A stretch of DNA of 64,000 nt from Lenzites betulinus (lineage: Eukaryota > Basidiomycota > Agaricomycetes > Polyporales > Polyporaceae), in NCBI GenBank assembly GCA_022264855.1, contig JABYQU010000009.1, positions 310,001-374,000 of the forward strand, written 5' to 3'. Below the pieces are notes generated by a model. It was given only the letters and a program-made list of their open reading frames with translations. It made no database searches and was not told the DNA's origin. Positions 43,222 through 55,157 of the stretch are shown here, in pieces (positions within the stretch are counted from its first letter, which is position 1; each line of letters starts with the position of its first letter). Position numbers and translations under genes: made by a program.

Positions 43222-44603
43222 CTACAGCTTCGACTTCTTCGCACGCGCAGCCTTGAGCACCTCGACCTGCTGGACCGTCGGGAGCACGAAGTCGTACTTC
43301 CACACCCACACGCGGCCACCGCGCACCTCGCCCTCCTTGAAGCCCAGGGCGGCCCACCGCGCGGGGTCGCGCTCCTCGGTGAGCTGGCAGATGAGCGACT
43401 TCTTCGTAGCGAACACCGGGTCCGTGCCGAGGAAAGGCGAGTGCGAGGGGTAGAGCGCCGTTGTCAGACTGCGAGGTCAACGGGTCAGTGGTGGTGGCAC
43501 ACGAGATGAGGCGTTGTGGTGAGAGTGGACGCACTCGTCGTAGCCGGGTGACTTGAGCGTGAAGTGGATGTGGGACGCGCGGTGGGGGTGGCGGCCTAAG
43601 CATCCGCGTTAGCGACTTATGAACTCTATGATGACCAAGGCTACTGACCGAGCACATGCAGTAGTTCACCAGTGGGTCCGTCTCCCGGCTACAGGACATC
43701 TCTTCAGCCACTATATGCGCGGAAAACGTGATAGAAGGGACGAACGATAGGATATGCGGTGGGTAGGATTCCGCGATAACTGAACGTGCCGTCTGGGTTC
43801 GCCAGGAGCTTGCCCCGGTCGTTCGGCTCCTCGCGATCAGGATATTGGATGTCGTACACGCCGTCACCGTCAGCTTGCCACTATCCACGCGGTGAGCATC
43901 TCAGTGATTACGGATAGACTCAGATGCACTAACCACATCAACAGTGGTGTCCTTGATCCCCTCGCCCTTGATGTTCTTCACCGTGCCAATGAACGCCATC
44001 GATTCGCCCTCCGTACCTGACTTTGCGAGGGACGAGCCAGAGGGCAGAATCGGCGCATCCTCTGTGTAGAACGGACCAGGTTCACATCCATCCGTGCACC
44101 CCTAACGCTTAATTAGATACGCCATATCCTCCACATGGACTGCACGCGCAGCTCACCGGCGGTTTCGGGTGGTTGATCTCGTCCACAAGCGCGCTGAGGC
44201 CGAGGCAGTCGCTCAGGAGCACGAACTCGTTCTTGTACTCCGTGCTCTCCTTCCCGGTGCGCGTGAGGAACTTGACGGCCTTCGTCCACTCTGCGTGCGT
44301 CAGCTGCGTCTCGCGCGCGAATGCGTGCAGGTGCGTGACCAGCGCGGAGACGAGCTCGAGCGTCCGCTCGTCCTTGCAGAGGCTCTTGTGGAGTGCTTGC
44401 ACGCTGTACAATTGTACTTGGTCAGCACTGCGATCTCCAACTCTAGGGCGAAAGAACGGGGCGTACTGATCTGTGATGGTGTAGTCGGAGTCCTCACGGA
44501 AGTCCCGCTCGAGCGGGAGGTCCTGCGGGACCTCGTGCTCGAGCTGGGCGCGGATCGCCCGCCCAACGAGAAGTGGGTTCTTCATCTGCTGCTCAGAAGC
44601 CAT
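43222..44603 (-). CDS. Intradiol ring-cleavage dioxygenase (catechol/hydroxyquinol 1,2-dioxygenase type)
   Basis: Seven exons: 44467-44603, 44157-44403, 43934-44101, 43746-43880, 43649-43688, 43535-43595, 43222-43468; 344 aa. It is a non-haem Fe(III) enzyme opening catechol-type rings between the two hydroxyls. The ferric ligands are visible: Tyr193 in DGDGVYDI, Tyr227 in ILPTAYPI, and His251/His253 in RASHIHF. Also present are the helical N-terminal dimerisation region (FLTRTGKESTEYKNEF, LLSDCLGLSALVDEI), EPGPFYTEDAP, GELLHVLGRHPHR and the tail FATKKSLICQL. No signal peptide, so intracellular, as in the pathway that feeds lignin-derived aromatics into the 3-oxoadipate route. Hydroxyquinol or catechol preference cannot be read reliably. 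Confidence 0.9.
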
Positions 44604-45419
44604 CTTGCTGTCTGCTGCGGCGCTGGTGGAGGTGGGTGGTGTCGGTGGTAGATGGTGGTGTCTGCGAGCGTTCCAATCCCGCGGGATAACGACACCCGGC
44701 GGAGACAACACAAGCTTTATAGACGCATCCCGGCGTCCGAGACCGCGATAGGCCCATAGAACGCCCCTCGGCGCCGTGAAGCGAGCGGGCCCTCGCGTCC
44801 CGCGACTCCCGCCTGGCGTAACCCCTTCGCAAATCTCCCCGCGCGCCGGCCGCGGCGTGTCTTCCTGTAATGCAGCGTGGGTGCGAGGGCGCCCTGGCGG
44901 CCGCGCTGATTCATGGGCTGTTTCTTGTGCACAGATTGGACCAGCGGCCTCCGGGGGGTCCCACGAGATCTCGGGGGGCGTCTGGTGACCTCGCACGGTG
45001 CAGCCTGGTGCAGCTAGAGCAGACGTGATCGCCCTCGCCATCTCGGGCGCTGTAGTTCCCACGAGAGGGGCAGGTCGAGACCCGTGGCCTCTCGTCTGAA
45101 CCCACACCGCCGGTACCGCCGCGGCCCCGTTGTGTGCAGCGGCCTTCACGGTGGAGGAGGGCCACCAAAACCTTGCTGCGGAGTCTTGGGCGTTGAAGTC
45201 GTACGTTGAAAGCTTGAGCTTGCTGTGCTAGGATAGGAAACGGTACGTCCATGGCTCAAGTTGGTGAAAGCTTGTGGGTATACGCACGTACGTCTTCGGA
45301 CTGTTCGTGGGTTGTGCGGGGCTGCGATCTGGTGCCACCGATATGCATGGCACTCACAGAACGCATATAATCCTGGACAATTATGCGTATACATGCACAC
45401 CAGCTCAACCACCCCAGCC
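44604..45419. promoter_or_regulatory. Shared upstream region of dioxygenase and GST
   Basis: 816 bp between divergent start codons. A long minus-strand open frame continues upstream of the dioxygenase start but reads as GC-rich noise. No defined stress or aromatic-response element is identified. Confidence 0.45.
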
Positions 45420-46268
45420 ATGGCCGAGCCTATCGTGTTCTACGACATTCCCAGCAAGGATGGCGCCCCGGGATATAAGGCTATGTCGCCCAACACTTGG
45501 AAGATCAGGTTAGCCGCACTACCTCACGAACTTTTGGAGACAACTGACGTTCGAACTGCCACACGTAGATACGCCCTGAACATCAAGGGTATCAAGTACA
45601 GGACCGTCTGGGTCGAGCTACACAGTATAGAGGCGATGATGCGCAAGATCGGCGCGCCCGCGACGGGAGTGAACCCGGACGGCTCGCCGTACTACTCCCT
45701 CCCTACAATTTACGACCCGAGCACGAAGAAAGCGGTGACGGACTCCGCTACGATCGTGCGGTACCTCGACAAAACCTACCCAGACACGCCGCAGCTCGTG
45801 CCCGCCGAGACGGACGCGCTGCACGCAGCCCTCGACGACACGCTCCTCACGATGCTGGTGCTCGAACTCGTGCCGGTGGTCGTGTTCGAGACCGGGGAGC
45901 GCCTCGCCGCGAGCAGCCAGCCGTATTTCCGCAAGACGCGGGAGGCGATGATGGGAGGCAAACTGGAGGAGATCGCGCCCCCAGGGCCAAAGCGCGAGAA
46001 GCACTGGGCGACAGTGCAGAAGGCGTTCCACACGGTCGCGCAGTGGCTGCAGGCGGGCGGGGTGGAGAAGCGTTTCTTCCTCGGGGACAGGATCGGCTAC
46101 GCCGACCTGTGCGTCGCGAGCTATCTGATGTGGACCCGGGTCGTTCTGGGCGAGGACAGCAAGGAGTGGGCGGACATGGTGAGGTGGGACGGCGGCCGGT
46201 GGGGGCGGTTGGCGGAGGCGCTGAAGGAGTTTGAGAGCGAGGACGCGGGCGAGAACGCTGTGCTGTAG
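45420..46268 (+). CDS. Glutathione S-transferase, etherase-like fungal class
   Basis: Two exons: 45420-45508 and 45569-46268; 262 aa. The N-terminal thioredoxin-fold domain reads EPIVFYDIPS, SPNTWKIRYALNIKGI, YRTVWVE, then YYSLPTIYDPS and the glutathione-binding TDSATIVRYLD. The all-helical C-terminal domain contains FFLGDRIGYADLCVASYLMW, with the conserved N-cap-like D. IPS and SPNTWK near the active site place it with the etherase-like/FuA GSTs expanded in wood-decay fungi, thought to handle lignin fragments and other aromatics. It is divergent from the aromatic ring dioxygenase. Single small intron with GTTAGC donor. Confidence 0.88.
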   Translation: MAEPIVFYDIPSKDGAPGYKAMSPNTWKIRLAALPHELLETTDVRTATRRYALNIKGIKYRTVWVELHSIEAMMRKIGAPATGVNPDGSPYYSLPTIYDPSTKKAVTDSATIVRYLDKTYPDTPQLVPAETDALHAALDDTLLTMLVLELVPVVVFETGERLAASSQPYFRKTREAMMGGKLEEIAPPGPKREKHWATVQKAFHTVAQWLQAGGVEKRFFLGDRIGYADLCVASYLMWTRVVLGEDSKEWADMVRWDGGRWGRLAEALKEFESEDAGENAVL

Positions 46269-47855
46269 ATGATGTATGATACTAGCAGATACCCGTGCCT
46301 ACGGCCCGAAATGGTTTTGCATTCTTTACCAACGCAATTGTTCCGCAACCTTTGGAGGGCCTGCCACCCCGCCGTGCGGGGTGGCAGGCCCTCTCGCCCA
46401 CAGCCTGGAAAACCGATGTCCGCAATTCCTAACGGCCCCCGATGGTGAGAAGTTCATAAATAACGTCGGTGGGTGAAAAGAACCCAGAATTGAGGATACC
46501 TGTGCCGAGCCAGAGAGGCGCGAACGACCACTGCGCCGCCCACTGGCATGCCATTAACCGGGACTGTTGACATACTCACCTCAGATACGATTAGTATACT
46601 TACCCTGTGTCTACTCACCTGGTTTCCTCACCGCCCCCCCCTGCCATGCTTACCTTATGTCGTGCTTACCTTATTCTAGTTGTACTTTAGTAAGTACTTG
46701 TCAACGCTGGGCTATGCTTGGTTGGCCGCCCCGTAGCCTGCGGGTGTCCGAAATGCGATTTTGCCCCGCGAGCTCTATGCAAGGACTGTATGGGGACCCC
46801 CTACCACGTCCTGCATCCTGATGTCAGTGGGAAATGCACTGGCAGCCTGGGTGGCATTGTCAGTACCGCCGACTTTATATGCACCCCCGGGGCCATTGAT
46901 GTATCTGGAAAAATCGATATCGAAGGCTTGGCACTGTTCTAGATATTACGCCAGGTTGCACCGCTGATGACATTGTTTGCTACGGCTACTGGGATATACT
47001 TCACATGGGAGAATTATCGAGAATGTTCGATAGTGGACGTCGGCGGCGACCACTGGCATGGGTCGCGAATATGGGCGCTAACCCCGCAGCCGCGCACAAC
47101 TATGGTCGACTAACATACAGATTGAGGCTTGCTAACATAGTTTCAACGCGCAACGTTCAACATTCAACTTCACCCCCTCGTACCCGGCTGCTAGAAATCA
47201 TAATGAACTTTATAGCAGTATTACATCCCGTGTCTATATCCAAGAGTAAATTGTTCGGAAAGTACGGTGTCGACGCAAATGCTCACCACCTATGTTTGCA
47301 TGAAGTCACATCTACATGTTTGTGTTCCATGTACCCAAGAACACTCATCCTTACACCTCCGAACGTCAACCCGGGAATGCCGCAAGGAATCTTAGCAGTG
47401 TGCGGGCACGATTGTCGAGCGCCTAATGGTTGTGCCGGTCTGCTCTGGGATTAACTATGTCACTGCCAGACCTCCGGCCTCAGGGATCGAGCAGCCTGTT
47501 TCTAGCATCTGAAACATTGCAATGGCGTCGAGAGTGGTCGCACACGGCGACGGTTGTGCAACAGAAAAGAGCACCTTCCGTAGAAGGCAATGGCACTTTC
47601 CTAATTGGGGACCGGGCTTCTATATATTATAAGATTCCAGATGGGGCAATGGATGTTGAACATACCCCATGCGGCGATGACTAAGCAGGTTGAGTCGCGT
47701 AGTCAACGCATCTGCCACGCGCCGGGTTAGTCGCAGCAACAGACTCTGACTTTGACTTGCATCCCTGTCCAGTCCGAGTGAGCAAGGGCGCTGCTCTTCT
47801 CTCTCCCCTCTCCGTGCAAGATACCCCTCCCCGGCACGCTACTCGGCCATCCGCC
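46269..47855. other. 1.6 kb intergenic region
   Basis: Lower GC than the flanking genes. It contains a perfect hairpin (listed separately), and an imperfect direct repeat of TGCTTACCTTAT near 46647-46675. Open frames (for example 47005-47454) lack any domain. Could hold a decayed mobile element; this is not shown. Confidence 0.4.
46355..46393. repeat. Perfect 18 bp inverted repeat with 3 nt loop
   Basis: Left arm 46355-46372 (starts GAGGGCCTGCC, ends CCCCGC), loop CGT, right arm 46376-46393, an exact reverse complement. It lies about 87 bp past the GST stop codon. In RNA it would form a very stable stem. Confidence 0.9.
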
Positions 47856-50800
47856 ATGGCGTCCAGGTCAAGGCGCAGATCTGCCCTCTCTGCCCCCCTC
47901 ACGACCGCCTCTCTAGTCCTCGCTCTCTGCGCCCATGTCGTCTCTGCTAGCTCCCCGCTCGTCAACTTCCAGGCCATGGGCAAGGTCGCCCTTGCAGGCG
48001 CGTTTGCTGGTCTCGACGTAGTCACAAACTCCTCTTCTGTATCATTCGACCCTTCCACCGCGTCCCTCCTCGTCCGGTCTTCCCAAGACGGCTCTCTCTC
48101 CAAGGTCGCGTCCACCAACGCTGGCGGCAGCATTCTCGCAGGCTGCGCCATCGGCGACGTGTTCTACTTTGCAGGCAGCTTTTCTGAGATCGGAGAGACC
48201 TCTGCAAGCAACATCGCATCCTACACCGTCTCTTCCGGTGCGCTCGCGGCACTCGGCTCCAACGGGCCCAACGGTGCCGTCCATGCCCTGTTCTGCGATA
48301 CCTCGCGCAAGCAGGTCTGGGCCGGTGGTCAATTCAGCTCTCCAGGCGCGTCCGTCGCGGTCTGGGATACCGCCGCTTCGACCTGGTCTGCTGCCCCCTT
48401 CGGCGGGCTGACAGGCGCGGCCGCTGAAGTTTTGTCCATCACGACCAACTCGTCCCAGTCCAGTCTTTTCTTCTCCGGCTCGTTCATTACCTCTTTCGGG
48501 AACGCCTCCGCCCCGCTCAACAATACCAACAACCCGAACGTCCCGTTCTCCACTGGCGCAACGCCCTTTTCCTCCTCTCTCGTCCCCGTCCCGTTGGCGG
48601 CCTCCGACGCCAGTGCTGCGCCGTCCTCCACCGACAGCCAGTTCAGCAACGTGACGAACATCCTCTGTCCTGCAGGTGCAGATGGCCCCGGCAATACGTG
48701 GCTGGCCGCCGATGGCAACCAGGCTGTTGTCACCGTGAGGAAATTCGCGTTCTTGACGGCCAGAGGCATCCGCCTGGGCAACACTTTCTTGGGCGGCCGC
48801 GGTACGACGGCCTTCAGGTAAGGGTGTATGCATTCAATGTGTAGTATTCGGTTAACAGTCGTGCAGCGTCGCCACCATCCCCGATAACGCGGTTCAGCAG
48901 CTGCACTATTTCGATCCCACCAGCAACCAGAACAAGACTTGCACCGACTCGTGTCCACTCTTGACAGATCCCACTGTGTCCTACCAGGACTTCCTGTTTG
49001 ACTCGGATCTTGATATCACCGGCTTCCAACTGACACTGTCGCAGTGGCAGGGCGCCGGTCCCGGTCTCCATCTTCTCCAGCTGCTTTCTTCCGGAGCATT
49101 CGCGTCAGCCGTCGACTCTCAAAACGGCCAATCATGCTTTGCGCCTGGCCCGTCGACGACGCAGCGTACCGGCGACTGGACGGAAAAGGACGCGGATACT
49201 TCCATACCTGGCACCACAGAGGCAGTATTGGTCTCGAGCGTAGATGTTGGCACATCCGCCGCGAATGGCCCTACGTTTACCTGGATGCCGTATGTGTCCG
49301 CATCGGGCGACTACGAGATTGACCTGCTCGTCCCTGGCTGCACAAACTTCCAGGATTGCCCGCTCCGTACGAGCGTCAAGGTCACCGTCTTCCCCGGCGG
49401 CGGCCAGCAGCCGTGGGTCACTACCGTCTCGCAGCAGAACACGGCCGACGAGAGCACTGTGATCTACCGCGGACCTATCGTCCCTACGTCCCCGACCTTC
49501 CAAACGACTGTTTCTCTCACCTTGGCGGACAGCCCTGTAGGAAATGGCCAGAACGGAAAATACGAGATCGTGGCGGATCGGGTGCAGCTCACTTTGACCA
49601 GCGCGAACCTCACCGCCGACGGTAACTCGACGGCCGGCACCAACTCTACCGTAGCGTCTGAGCGCGGGTTTGGTTTCTTAGAGTGGCCGCTTGGCGCGTC
49701 AACCTCGACATCCAGCGCCGCTGCTGTGCTGCCGACCTCTGCGGTCACCTCTCTCGACAGCGTCGGATTCGACCTTCTCAACGCAGTTGGGGGGACGACT
49801 TCCGTCGTGGCTAACTCGACTTCGCCGTTCATCGCGGCCGTTGCACACCACTCATCCGGCGCGGTGTTCCTCGGTGGCCAGTTCACACTGTCTTCAGGAT
49901 CCGCTTCCGGCGCGTCGAACATCGTGGTTTTCAAGAACGGTGCCCTCGCGACGTTGCCTAGCAATGGGCTCAATGGCCCCGTAGAGTCTCTGGTCATCAG
50001 CGGGGACAAGGTCTTCGTGGGAGGCTCCTTCTCCGACACCGCGCAGGCGTCCAACACCGCGCTCAGGGGCATCGCCGTCTACTCTGTTTCCGGCAACTCG
50101 TGGTCGGCATTTGAGGGCGGCGTTGACGGAGCAGTGACGTCTCTGGATGTCTCGAACAACCAGGTCCTCGTCGCTGGGAACTTCACGCAGCTCCTCACCT
50201 CTTCGGGCAGCAGCGAGAGCCAGAACGCAGCCGGCTTCGCGGTTTGGGACATCTCTAGCAGTTCTTGGGTCAACAGCGGCGGCTTCATCATTGGCTCCAT
50301 GTCCTTCGTTGGCAACGGCACCTCTGACACCCAGCAGTTCGTTGCGGGCAGTGTTGCGTCGTCCTTGCGCTTCGGTGCGTCGGGCTTTGTGATGGTGGAG
50401 AACGGCGACAATGGCGAGCCCAAGGTCACCCCGCTTGGCGTGCAGTTCGATGCACCCACCACCGCCAGCACCACGACATCCGCCGTCAAGACACGTCGTT
50501 CGCACCACCGCCGCGCCGGTGCCGGGTGGATCCCAAGCCTGAACGTGCTGAACGTGTTCAAGCGCCAGACTACGTCCACAACGAACATCACACCCCTCCC
50601 CAGTGCCGCCCCCGCCCCCGCTCCCGCCGTCCTCTCTGGCGCGTTCTGGACGAACAGCTCCGGCACCGACCTCGTCGTTCTCGGCGGCAACTTTTCGTAC
50701 ACCGCACCGGGCGGCTCGCAGGCGCAGAACCTCGCGCTGTACGACGACTCGACCCGGACGGTGACGCCGCTGCGGGGTAACCAGCCGAACGGTACGATCC

Positions 50801-52531
50801 GAACGCTGCTCGTGCAGGGCAACTCGCTCTACGTCGGCGGCGAGTTCACCGTCGAGGGCCTCGAGGGTAGCGGCTTCGCCGTGTACGATCTCGCGAACCA
50901 GGGCTGGGACCCCGCGGGGCTTCAGCCGCTCTCAGCGAGCGACAGCTCGGGCGTGGTTGTGCGCTCTATCACTGTGTCTCCCGCGAACACGAATGTGGTG
51001 ATCGTCGCGGGGTCGTTCGACCAGGCAGGCTCGACGCCGTGCCGCGCGATCTGCGCGCTGGACACGACTACGAAGCAGTGGAGCGCGCTCGGGAATGGCA
51101 TCAAGGGCGATGTTGCCACGGTCGTTGACGCAGGGGTGAGTGTTCCGTCTGCCGTATCTGCTTTATGCTGCGTTCGATTAGCTGACATTGCTTCTGCAGA
51201 GCAACACTCTGATTGCGGCGGGGTCGATCCTGCTTGCGGACAGCACTCCCGCGAACGTCGCAGCGTATTCTCTCTCGAACAGCTCGTGGTCCGCTGTCGG
51301 CAGTGGCGCCGATCTCCCTGGGCCTGTCACTGCCGCGGAGGTGAACGCCGGGAACATGAACAGCATCTTTGCTGCCGGCCGGTGAGCAGCCCCTGTGCTG
51401 TACTCGACCGCGTGTATGCTGAGTTTGCGCCGCCAGATCTTCGAACGGAACGTCGCCATTCCTGTACTTCTGGAACGGCAAGTCCTGGGCTTCTATCGGT
51501 GGGTGCTAGTATGTATCACATGGAGCTTGGATGTGCTAACTGGGGGTACAGGCGGTTCCCTGGAGGGCACGAGCGACGTCGCGCAGCTGGTCATGGTTCC
51601 GCTGCAGAACACGCACACCGGGAACAGCATCATCGAGTCCGACCGTGTCCTGATGGTGTCTGGCACCCTGTCCGACTCGTCGTTCGGGAACGCGTCCGCT
51701 GCGCTCTTCGACGGCCAGACCTTCACCCCGTTCGTCATCTCGACGTCCGAGTCTGGCACACCCGGCGCGCTCGCTGGCTTGTTCCACTCGTTCCAGACGA
51801 TCGACTTCACCCAGCGCAGTAAGTAACCCCTAAGCACTGGCTAAACATACCCCCGCTAACACACTCGTGCGCACCCGCAGAGTTCCTCGCGACCGGCGTC
51901 GTCATCCTCATATCCATCGCCATCGCCGCCGGCATCGTCTTCCTGCTCGCGCTGGTCGAGATCCTCTGGACGCTCTTCGCGCGGCGGGACGACAAAGTCA
52001 CGAACTTCGACGCGGGCGACCTCGACGTGGACGACGACTCCACGCACCGCCCGTCCTCGCTGCTCGAGCACATCAACGCCGCCACGCGCTCCACGATCCT
52101 CGGCTCGAGCCCCTTCGGGCCCGCGGCGGAGAAGGAGGCCGCGTACGCGTCGGTGGGCACCGCGGCGGGCGCCGCGGCCGCAGCTGCTGCTGCAAACGAG
52201 GACCCGTTCAGCGGGCCGGACGCGAGCAACTACTTGCGTGCGGAAACGCCGTCGGACGCGTTGGGCGGCGGGATGGGCCCGGAGGAGCAGAGCCGTCCGG
52301 CGTATGCGCGGTACTCCTTCCAGGGCGATGGCGAGGGCGAGCTGCCGGTCAAGGCAGGGCAGGAGCTCGAGATCCTAGACGATAGAGATGACGCGTAAGT
52401 GGCGTTTCCTTCGCGTGTAGTTTGGCGGGCGATGATCCTGACGGTGTTTCTTTTCTTTTTGCAGATGGTGGTACGCCCGCGACGCGCGTACAGGACAGGA
52501 GGGTGTCGTGCCGGCGTCGTATGTGTACTAG
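47856..52531 (+). CDS. RAX2: Rax2-type cortical marker protein with C-terminal SH3 domain
   Basis: Seven exons: 47856-48817, 48867-51135, 51200-51381, 51437-51498, 51552-51818, 51881-52394, 52465-52531; 1440 aa. Rax2 is a membrane landmark for bud-site or hyphal polarity. A signal peptide (SLVLALCAHVVSAS) is followed by a 1200-residue outside region of Kelch/propeller-like repeats: FAGSFSEIG, VWAGGQFSS, VFVGGSFSDTAQ, LVAGNFTQL, VVLGGNFSYT and VYVGGEFTVE-like blocks, each closed by ALGSNG, LPSNG or similar. Many NxS/T sites suggest heavy N-glycosylation. A helix near residues 1248-1276 (FLATGVVILISIAIAAGIVF) precedes a 160-residue inside tail. The end is an SH3 domain: ARYSFQGDGEGELPVKAGQ, then DDAWWYARD and GVVPASYVY. 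The SH3 is split by the final intron. Confidence 0.9.
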
Positions 52532-52895
52532 TTTATTCTCCCGAACTCGAACCCTTCCCTGGTCACTGTCAATTGAGCTTGCTTTCGTCGCATTGTCACT
52601 TCCTGCCTCGTCTCGTCTCGTCTCGATACCCGGGGTGCAAGATCGACCTTCAGGTCGTTCGCTTACAGCTCTCCTACAGCCTCCCTCTCTCTCCTATGTG
52701 TCGTTACCCTGGTCCTTCCGCACGCGTTTCCCCTTCCTCGCTCTTGTTTCACGATGCATTCTCAGACTTTATGTGCAGTCTACGTTCACGTTCCCCGTCC
52801 CCCATTCATCGTTCATATTGTTCTCTTCACCCCTATGTCGTCTTATGACATACACTACGTACGAAGCATAATAACAAGCGAAAACAGACGGCAGA
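52532..52895. other. Convergent 3' flanks
   Basis: Between RAX2 and REI1. Pyrimidine-rich, with a short CTCGT tandem near 52608-52624. No gene seen. Confidence 0.55.
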
Positions 52896-54530
52896 TCACT
52901 GTATTCGTGCGTTAGAAAGATCCGGACACAGTGAGAAGTGCGTGAAGGACGTACCTGCAGCAGAGGGTCGCGGAAATGCTTCTGGCTGTTGTGGCGGAAC
53001 CCGACCTTGGTCTTGAACTCCTCTCTCCGGCGCTGGTCCCTGAACTCGCGGACGTGCCGCCCGGCCTCCTTCGCCTCTCCACGATTCCGCGCCTTGACCA
53101 CGTCGGTCCCGGTGCCGAACGCACCCCACCCTCCTTTCCGCGGCACGAGCGCGGAGTTCTTGTCCGCAAGCAGCTTCCGCACCAGCGCCGCGCCGGAGTT
53201 CGGGTCGTCCGTCTTGCCGTACCTCCCCGGGAACGACTGCGCGTAGTAGCGGCGCATGCTGCGGTGCCCTATCCGCGCGCCCGAGGGGAGGACGAGCTCG
53301 AAGTGCGAATCGCCGTACGTGATCTGGTTGTCGTCCACGTCCGAGTCGTCCGAGTCCGAGTCGCTCTCGTCTGTGGACGCCTCTTCTTCCACCACCTCGT
53401 CCACCTCCGAGTCGTCGACGTACTCGTCGTCCTCCCACTCCTCGTCCTCGTCCTCATGCTTCTCGGCCTTCTTCGCCTCCCGAGCAGCCCGCCTCGCCGC
53501 ACGCGCCGCGGCGCGCGCCTTGCGCTCGTCCGCGTCGGGGTACGACGTCGTGAAGTCGTAAAAGTCAGACACCTCAAGCCGGTCCGGCTCGGTATCATAG
53601 GCGATCTTGCAGTGGCCCTTGTCGATCATGTGCTTGCGCACGGCGTCGAGCGTGCGGAACTCGCGCCCGCGGCCGCTGCAGAAGATGCACGTGTTCCCGA
53701 CTGCGATCTTCTCGCCGAGGTAGGTGACGAGCCCGACGAGGTCGACGAGGTAGTCCGCGTCGGGGATGAAGAACGAGTGCGCGGCGGACATGTGCGTCAG
53801 GTTCTCCTCGAGCGACGGCGCGCCCGCGCTGCAGAAGAGGCACTGCGTGGGCGAGATGCGCGCGCGCGCGGCCGCGATCTTTTCGTCGATGGTCTGGTTG
53901 ATCTCCTCCTCCGTGGCGTCCTCGTCGACTTGCAGCGCGACGGCCTGGAGCTTGCTTGCGGCGTCGCTGACGGCGTCCTCATCGATCGGCGCGAGTGTTT
54001 GAGTGGAGGGCCCTGCCTCGGGGGCTGCAGGGGGTGCTTCCGCCGTTGGCTCTCCGTCTTCGGGGGCTTCAGCGCGGGCACGGGCCTTGGCTGCGCCACG
54101 GAGTTCGTTCTCCTTGTGCTTTTTCGAGCTTAGATGCGACCTGTACGCATTGTCTGTGGTGTAGCTCTTTCTGTAGCGACATTCAGAATGCCATTCATAC
54201 CATTGCGGATGTCTGGAACTCACCCGCAGACCTCGCAAGTAGTTCCCTTGGGGGATGTCATGATCGCGGTCTCCGCCTTCCTCTCCAGCACCTTCTGGTT
54301 GAAAATCGTGGTGCTAACGGGAGGGAGGCCCGCAACCCGTCGCTTCATGTTGTATCTGTGGTGATCAGACCGGTAGTGGTCCCCTGCGTTCGTTCAGTCC
54401 TCGGCTACTCCAGATCGAAGCTGGAAGACTGCTCACTCTGATCCTGAGCGGTGTAGAATGCGATGGTGCATGACAGGCAGGTGTACAGGTTCGAGTTAGC
54501 CTCCGATTGGATTGCTTGGATGTCGGCCAT
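52896..54530 (-). CDS. REI1: Pre-60S ribosome biogenesis factor Rei1/ZNF622
   Basis: Four exons: 54437-54530, 54224-54383, 52955-54170, 52896-52898; 490 aa. Rei1 acts in the cytoplasm on late 60S subunits, helping release and recycle Arx1. C2H2 zinc fingers follow in order: YTCLSCTIAFYTAQDQR with HYRSDHHRYN, then TTCEVCGKSYTTDNAYRSH, QCLFCSAGAPSLEENLTHM and NTCIFCSGRGREFRTLDAV. Family blocks DFYDFTTSYPD, ELVLPSGARIGHRSMRRYY and QKHFRDPLLQ are clear. An acidic Asp/Glu/Ser run lies near residues 290-330. By this model the last coding exon is just the TGA: the donor CAG|GTACGT follows LLQ, the usual end of the family, and the acceptor is directly followed by TGA. Confidence 0.93.
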
Positions 54531-55157
54531 AGCGGTAGAATGTAAGTGTGAGTGCGGGGGAAATGGCAGATGCTGAAGTATTTCTCAGTCCTCGGGCCCG
54601 CCACAAAGTAATCGGCCGCGAGATTACAAAGATCGCTACAAATACTCAACCACGTGATTTACTAAGAACAGGTAATCGCCACCGACTCATTCCGATCACA
54701 ACTTTGACAGCATCCCAGTACACGTAGGATTGCTAAATACTAGCACTACCACCGTAGTCAGAAGGGCATACCTTGCCTCTTCTCAAAATTTTCAAACCAA
54801 GCTAAGCTGGTGACCAGCTCGACGTGTACTCCGAGTCGCCTTGGGGTCTCAATTCACCTCCTGCCAGTGGCATCTCGATTTCTCGCATTGACTGACCACT
54901 CGAGTACGTCCTGAATTCCAGTGTACCTTTCAAACATGTAGGTTATATATCTCGTTCATCTCAGCCGCTTACATCACCAACATTCAATACTAACAATCAT
55001 TACAGGCCGCTCCTTGTATCGTACCGGGATGTAGTAGAAACACAGAAAATCATACTGAAACACAAAAAGACCAACATGCGACTATTGATCACGCAAGGGT
55101 CTACGAAAATATGTCAGCCGCTATCGAACTCGCGCAGAAACTCGCATCCAAACACAC
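54531..55157. other. Intergenic
   Basis: Upstream of REI1 (minus) and past the small secreted-protein gene (minus). AT-rich stretch 54660-55080, nothing recognised. Confidence 0.5.

Noticed and set aside
44109..45149. Minus-strand frame of 346 codons upstream of the dioxygenase
   Set aside because: It includes dioxygenase exon 2 and intron 1, and upstream reads as Arg/Pro/Gly-rich noise; the dioxygenase start at 44603 fits the family length.
52976..54133. Plus-strand frame of 385 codons
   Set aside because: Antisense of the REI1 main exon; Arg/Val/Leu-rich composition typical of a shadow frame.
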